Below, in pieces: positions 58,754 through 64,000 of a DNA stretch of 64,000 nt. Position numbers and translations under genes: made by a program. Within the stretch, counting starts at the first letter, position 1; each line of letters opens with the position of its first letter. The DNA is from Chalara sp. BL73 (taxonomy: Eukaryota > Ascomycota > Leotiomycetes > Helotiales): positions 1 through 64,000 of the forward strand of contig CAKJVC010000089.1 of NCBI GenBank assembly GCA_918026815.1. The letters are read 5' to 3'. Under the pieces are notes generated by a model. It made no database searches. It was not told the DNA's origin and saw only the letters and a list, made by a program, of their open reading frames with translations.

Positions 58754-59146
58754 GCGTTGGCCCAGGCTCTTCTTTCCCCCGCTACTTTCAAACAAATGTT
58801 ACCGTAAGATGGCTCGAAACTTAAAATGTGATGGGGGGTTATGGAAGGGGCATCAACCGCATGGGCCACTTAAAAGCGACCATTCCCAGCCCTTGGCGCA
58901 CCCCACCAACTCACCCACTGCTCCCACACGCTGAAAGAAGAGCCAACCAGCACGGGCAGCTAACGCCCAAGCTTCCCGGGGATCATGTTTTAGTGTGTGC
59001 GTACGGTACCGTAGTGCGTAATGGGCATCCCATCCTAATCCTCCAGCCTGCATCCAGCTTAGCCCATTCCACCACGCAACCACAAAGTCGGACAAAACGC
59101 CCCATCAATCAAAACTGACCGCGAGGGGAATCACAACGTTGGTGTG

Positions 59147-59190
59147 ATATATATATCTATATATATATATATATATATATATCTATCTAT
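59147..59190. repeat. TA dinucleotide microsatellite
   Basis: Mostly pure TA, interrupted by two or three TATC units. Confidence 0.95.
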
Positions 59191-59717
59191 TGTAACCTGT
59201 GCGTTACAAGAATCACCTCTACACCTCTACCATCCTGTGATAGAGTAGCCTTACTATGATAATGAATAAATGGATCTGCAACTAAAGTCTTGGCTACACA
59301 TACATTCCATTCAGTGATGATGAGCATTTCGAATCTGATATCCTTAGTTGAATTCAAGTGCGATCTTAAAACTCAAGACTCGTGCTGTTTCGCTTGATTT
59401 TGACGTCGCTGCAATCAGCGTAGGCGTCTGATGGTAGGAAAGTAAGAAACGAGATGAGAGTGTGGTTATAGTTCTGACTGAAACCACTAGCAAGGTCGTT
59501 CCATCTCCTAGGGACCTCATTCTTCAAATTTGTCTCCAGCGTGATAGTATGTCACCCACTTATATTATATTCACCACAAATCAGACGCTTTTAACCTGTT
59601 CCATGTTCCACACGCTGCAACGCCGTAAAGTCATTCCCTACCCATTCCACCTTCGCTATACACCAAAATATATGTCGAGCACCATAAGAGGCGCACTGCT
59701 TAAGTATTTGTCTTCCT

Positions 59718-62700
59718 TCATTCAACGGGAGCCTGCGTCAACACATCAAACGCGCCCGTACCAACTTTACTTGTCCTGCCAATCACGATCCGCGCGCTGG
59801 GACTAGACAGGTTGTCAAAATCGCCTTCGCAAACCGCATCCGCTAGGAAGCCAATCGTTGTCTCGAAGCTCATCTTCATGAAAGGACTGACGTTATCCTT
59901 CAGTCCATTTCGACTGAACCCGATGAAGCCTCCACCCCGCGTCATATAGTCAGCAATGAGATTCAAATGCCGTTGATTGACATCTATGCCGTGGCCACCA
60001 AAGACACCCGAGAGCTCTTGAATGATAGTAGCTCGACAAGCTTCAACACCATACACGCGAAGCATGGCTGCGATGTCGTTTGTGGATATTTTGTTCGGAT
60101 TGATGAAGTCACCGTAATTCTGCATGGCTCTAAGATTGACCCCTTCAGTGTGCACCACCGGAGCTTTGGAAGCTTTCCCCGTCATAAAATCCTTGACATC
60201 TTCGTTAGGTACAAATGTGCATGCCCCTATATGCTCAATCTTCTGGATTTCCACCTTACGGAGGGCCTCCTCAACGATGGTAAGCATGAGGACTTTGTCA
60301 ACTCCCGCCTCGTACTCCAGAGTTAGGCGACACCATTGTCCCGCTTCCTCGTCGCAAAGAAAGCTAGCAATGTCGTTGCATCTTTTTTTCACTTCAGCCC
60401 CACGATCAGACGCTGCAGTTGAGATTACTTTAGTATCTGCCTGCAACTCATCGTCCTCCTCAGGAAGCATTCGAGGACTATGACCAATACCTTCGTCAAC
60501 TTCCTCAAAGTCTTCTGGATCCATAGCATCTTGCTGAGCTTTCGATTGAATCGCATCATCTTCTTCGTCATTGGCCCCATAGCTTACAGCTTCTGCCCGA
60601 TTCGCTCTTTGCTTGTCGTTTGTAGCATCGTCGTCCCCTTCATCGTCGTCCTCGTCCTCATCCACCTCTTTTGTAGCTTCAGGCCGCATTTCTTTCAGAG
60701 CACGGGAAGCAGTCCCGATCTCAGCCACCTTTTTGATCTTGGGGTCTCTATTCTTCTTCAGCGCTTTGCGAGTGAGTTGCTGTAGCCTTGGCGCGAATTT
60801 GTGTTGCAATGAATTAAGAACGTCGGCTATTGTGATGGCATATGTTTCGGTATAATCCTTAGACGGGAAAAACTTGATCTCGATATCATATGTTTTTGCT
60901 TGTGCATAAGCGATCCCTCGATCAATTCGTTCTTTAACGGTGACTGCATCGACCACCTCTGCAAGATACAATTCACTGATAGACTTTGCAAACTTTTCGC
61001 CCGCTTCTGGTGGAAGCTCCCCATTGATATGCAGCGTCATGGTTGGCGTTGAGATCTGGCCACTAGCTGTCATAATAATCTCTCGGAGACGCGGTATACC
61101 CAATGTAACATTCTTCGCAGAATGTCCTGCCAAGTGGAAAGTATTAAGTGTCATCTGTGTCGATGGCTCTCCTATCGACTGGCCCGCAACGATGCCTACT
61201 GCCTCCCCAGGTTCAACTGTTGATTTGAGGTATTTCGCCATTAAAATTTGTTCGAGAAGCTTACGACTGCCGACGGGTTTATGTAGGCAACCAATTGCAT
61301 ACTTCTCCTTAACTAATCCATCTGGGTTTTTCTTGAGATAACTTGTAACCTCATTGAAATATTTCTCGGAAGTTGCGTAAGCATGTTTGCCGGGATGAAA
61401 CTGTGATTGAACTGGATCTGGGCCTTTGTTGAGATGAATACCATCAGCACTGGCATGCTTGACAGCCTTCTTCATTTTTCTCAGGATAAGTTCCTTTTCC
61501 TCGAAGATCGCTTCAACACCATCGTAGTATCCCAGCTGATGCAGCTCAGAATCTAAGTTCTCCAGCACAAACTTGAAATCGCGCGAATGTTTCTGCTTCG
61601 TTACATCAAGGCCGTCTTCGCCGTAAATAAACTGGATCATTGAGCCATCTGAGTCTCTCACCGACGTGTCATAATGTATTTTGCAACCTTCCAGGCCTTT
61701 AATGATACATCTTTGCAGGTAACCAGAGCGAGACGTTTTCACGGCTGTATCAATAAGCCCTTCTCTCCCTGCCATAGCATGGAAGTAGTACTCTTGCGGA
61801 CGAATTCCTGTCAGGAACCGGTTAACAACATATCCTCCAGCTCGTATATGAGTCTCGAATGGCTTGAAGCACGGTAACGACTTTCCGCTGACCATAACCG
61901 GAACACGACGACCTTCTAGAACTTGCTGCCCAAGATTACACGATATTAGATTAGCGTTTACAGCAGAGCCCTTGGCTCCAGAAACAGTCATATTTTGCAT
62001 CTGATTCTTCGGGAACTGCTTCACCAATCCTGTTGGAAGACATGCCATCGTTATGGCAGATGACAAATCCCGTGAGGCACCGTTCATCAACATATCCAGG
62101 CCTGATTGTTTGCTATCGTCTCTTAAGACGCCTTCCAAGCGGTCCAGGAGCTCTGGATCAGTATCCGTGGGCATTTGTTCCTCGAGACCGACATATTTAG
62201 CAGCAACTGATATGCCGACTTTATCAGCACCATTTAAAGTCTCTCTCCTCAATTTCTCTCCTTCCGGTGTTAATCGGAGGTCGTCCATACCACAAGTGAA
62301 GGCCCTCATATGCAGAAATTTCGTGAGTAGTCGACCCAGTATGCTCAGAGTTTTGCCAGCAACCGCTGGTCCATAAGCTTCGTGGATAGAATGAACAAAG
62401 CCTCCACTAGAAGGACCGATCTGAGATTTATCAAGGATACCGGTGACAAACTCTCCGCCGTGGAATATAACTAATCCTTCTTCTGACGTTGATCCCCACC
62501 GATCAGCGGAAGTCAAAGTTTTGCTTGAGAGGAATAAAGGTCCACAACCGACAGGGACTATGTTCTGTAATATTGTTGTAATGACTTGCTTACCCGTCCA
62601 ACGAGCCACCGGCTTTAGTATTGCAGGAGGAACTGTCTCAATACGGTCACTGACCGTATGTCCGCTCTCAGGACGAAGACAATTATAGATGAGCTGCTGA

Positions 62701-63514
62701 TAAGCTGCGCGGTCAAAAAAGTGTCTCTGTTACACATCCAGACTGATACTGAAATATGATCCTGAATGAGACCACGCAATGGTTTACCCGAAGTTGCAAC
62801 AAGATACTGGTGATCAGTATCTGCAATCTGCAATGCTTCGGCTCTGGCAATTTCATTTTGAGGAAAATGCATGTTCATTTCATCTCCATCGAAGTCGGCA
62901 TTGTACGTATTACAATTAGCATAGTGCATTCGAATTGTCTTTTCCCCAGGGAGAACTCTTGCTCTGTGTCCCATTATTGAAGGCTTGTGCAAAGTGGGTT
63001 GTCGATTCATCAATACCACATCTCCATTTGTTAGATGCCGATGAACTTTCTTGTTGCGTCCACCACAAGAGCCACTGCCAGTGGTAGCCAGTAGTTGATT
63101 CGCCAGTGCCATCCGCTCATCAGGAGTTTTGGTTCGAAGGCTAATCACCATCCCATTCTCGTTCTCGATAGCAGCTGCCCCAGGCCATTTATCAATGCCA
63201 TTAATGACTGCTTGCTGCAACTCCTTGAAATTGTGACTAGTGACAGGCTCTGGATATGTGAGTTTCTTGGCAAATACTGGAGGAACCCCGATTTCATTGG
63301 TCTCAATGTTCGGGTCTGGAGAGATGACACTACGTGCGGCGAAATTAACTCGCTTGCCCATCATATTCTTTCTAAAAAGCCCTTCCTTCTTCTCCAACTT
63401 CTGTTTGATTCCGTCCTCGTTCTTCTTTCCTGCAGCGCCCTGTATGGGATTGCGATCACGGTCAATAAGAGAGTTGACAGCATCTTGAAGTGCGCACCCT
63501 TCTTCCTGAAGATC
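59718..63514 (-). CDS. RPA190: RNA polymerase I largest subunit (A190), N-terminal third missing, one frameshift
   Basis: From about 63514 the minus strand reads [15 protein letters not shown], then [18 protein letters not shown] and the catalytic [10 protein letters not shown] (about 62.88-62.91 kb, magnesium-binding aspartates). The bridge-helix/trigger-loop area with [18 protein letters not shown] (about 61.1 kb) and a very acidic insert ([13 protein letters not shown]), characteristic of the Pol I subunit rather than Pol II or III, follow. The C-terminus ends in [12 protein letters not shown]. It transcribes ribosomal DNA in the nucleolus. The frame breaks at a six-T run (plus-strand A-run 62715-62720): a seventh T would join NRDTFF to [20 protein letters not shown]. 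The ~400-450 residues expected before LQDAV (clamp core, zinc sites) are absent here; transcription-factor sequence lies in their place. About 1,260 codons are present, against about 1,660 in yeast Rpa190. Confidence 0.85.
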
Positions 63515-63552
63515 CTGGTAGTCTCAATGTTACGACATCTCACCTCACTTAC

Positions 63553-64000
63553 CAATAGACTTCGAACATAAAGGAGGAGCGACCCAGACACAGGGTCTTT
63601 AAAGTTCCAAGGTCCGCGGTGTCTAATGAGTGCTATTGCGCCGTCGAGATGTGGATGCGGTTGTTTTGTGGAAGATCTTTTCATGAGCTGTCCAACGGTA
63701 GCCTGAGAAATTAGTAGGTTGTCGAAGCTATGACACCGGAGAACAAACCTCATAGAATTGCAAAAGCATGACCGCAAAGATGAGTTCATTGCTTGTGCAA
63801 TCACGCTGCTGTGTGACTAATTCTTTGATATGGGTAACAGCCTGAAGATAGTAGGAGCGAGAAAGTGGCGTGTCAGCTGGCTGGCCCATTCGGCCAGACA
63901 TCAGACTGATGCCACAGCCATGGTAGATACCTTGACAGGCGACTCTTTATCAGAGTTCATGTAAATTGACCCCAGATACTCGAAGAAACCTCTTCTTGCA
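63553..64000 (-). CDS. Fungal-specific transcription factor domain (partial, both ends missing)
   Basis: The minus strand from the window edge reads RGFFEYLGSIYMNSDKESPV, then, after an apparent 1-nt loss near 63898, DTPLSRSYYLQAVTHIKEL and CTSNELIFAVMLLQFYE. A 46-bp intron (63703-63748) follows, then LDGAIALIRHRG and DPVSGSLLLYVRSLL. These are the helices of the fungal-specific transcription factor domain that usually follows a Zn2Cys6 cluster; the cluster itself would lie beyond 64000. The expected C-terminal ~150-200 residues do not follow. After an intron-like 38-bp stretch (63515-63552) the sequence becomes RNA polymerase I subunit. Confidence 0.7.

Larger units (their letters stand above)
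58013..59717. other. Repeat-rich intergenic region
   Basis: About 1.7 kb between two minus-strand genes, without a supportable gene. It holds three simple repeats: CTGTA/CTGCA near 58386-58435, GGA near 58716-58753 and TA near 59147-59190. The left part is the promoter and leader of the PPS1-like gene. Confidence 0.6.

Noticed and set aside
58595..58934. Poly-Pro, poly-Leu and poly-Gly frames
   Set aside because: Produced by the GGA/TCC microsatellite in all frames.
1..64000. CRISPR arrays, rRNA genes, prophage or intact transposons
   Set aside because: No regularly spaced repeats, no rRNA-like sequence, and no transposase, integrase or reverse transcriptase motifs were found by eye.

Overview
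This window looks like nuclear DNA of a filamentous ascomycete (Pezizomycotina). A Leotiomycetes-type genome is an inference, not something shown. The genes carry short introns (about 45-110 bp) with GTAAGT/GTATGT-like donors, CTAAC-like branch sites and CAG/TAG acceptors. The gene families are fungal: a CP2/Grainyhead factor, a Gin4/Hsl1-type kinase, fungal-specific transcription factor domains, a ferric reductase, a choline kinase, a PPS1-type phosphatase and the largest subunit of RNA polymerase I. I see no bacterial operons, CRISPR, or intact transposon.

Layout. 2.3-4.5 kb (+): CP2/Grainyhead transcription factor. 8.2-9.0 kb (+): broken beta-flanking-type gene, directly followed by a Nim1/Gin4/Hsl1-type kinase (9.2-13.1 kb, +) whose C-terminal domain is split by two small indels. 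14.5-15.4 kb (+): short-chain dehydrogenase. 15.7-16.3 kb (-): small IFI6/ISG12-like membrane protein. 19.6-21.1 kb (-): C2H2 zinc-finger factor, with about 8 kb of gene-poor DNA upstream. 29.4-31.1 kb (-): fumarase. 31.2-39.3 kb: AT-rich, gene-poor block with two wrecked genes (a fungal transcription factor and an aldo/keto reductase) and a tRNA-Asn gene carrying an extra 51-bp insert that has spliceosomal intron signals. 39.4-41.9 kb (+): choline/ethanolamine kinase. 42.3-43.3 kb (-): FMN split-barrel (PPOX-like) protein, divergent from an M20 metallopeptidase (43.7-45.5 kb, +). 47.8-50.6 kb (+): ferric-reductase-type oxidoreductase. 51.0-52.8 kb (-): Rab escort protein. 53.8-55.2 kb (+): frame-broken unrecognised coding stretch. 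55.8-58.0 kb (-): PPS1-like dual-specificity phosphatase. 59.7-63.5 kb (-): 3' part of the RNA polymerase I largest subunit. 63.55-64 kb (-): part of a fungal-specific transcription factor, joined in an odd way to the polymerase gene.

The genes are mostly unrelated housekeeping and regulatory genes. No biosynthetic cluster or operon-like logic is visible. Themes are cell-cycle and morphogenesis control (kinase, phosphatase, CP2 factor), membrane and vesicle biology (choline kinase, Rab escort protein, ferric reductase) and core metabolism (fumarase).

The two items most worth a second look are the tRNA-Asn gene interrupted by an intron-like insert in addition to a normal-position intron, and the junction where a transcription factor coding region runs into an RNA polymerase I subunit lacking its N-terminal third. 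Several otherwise coherent reading frames are broken by 1-2 nt indels, some in homopolymers or short repeats. Assembly error must be excluded before any of these is called a pseudogene.
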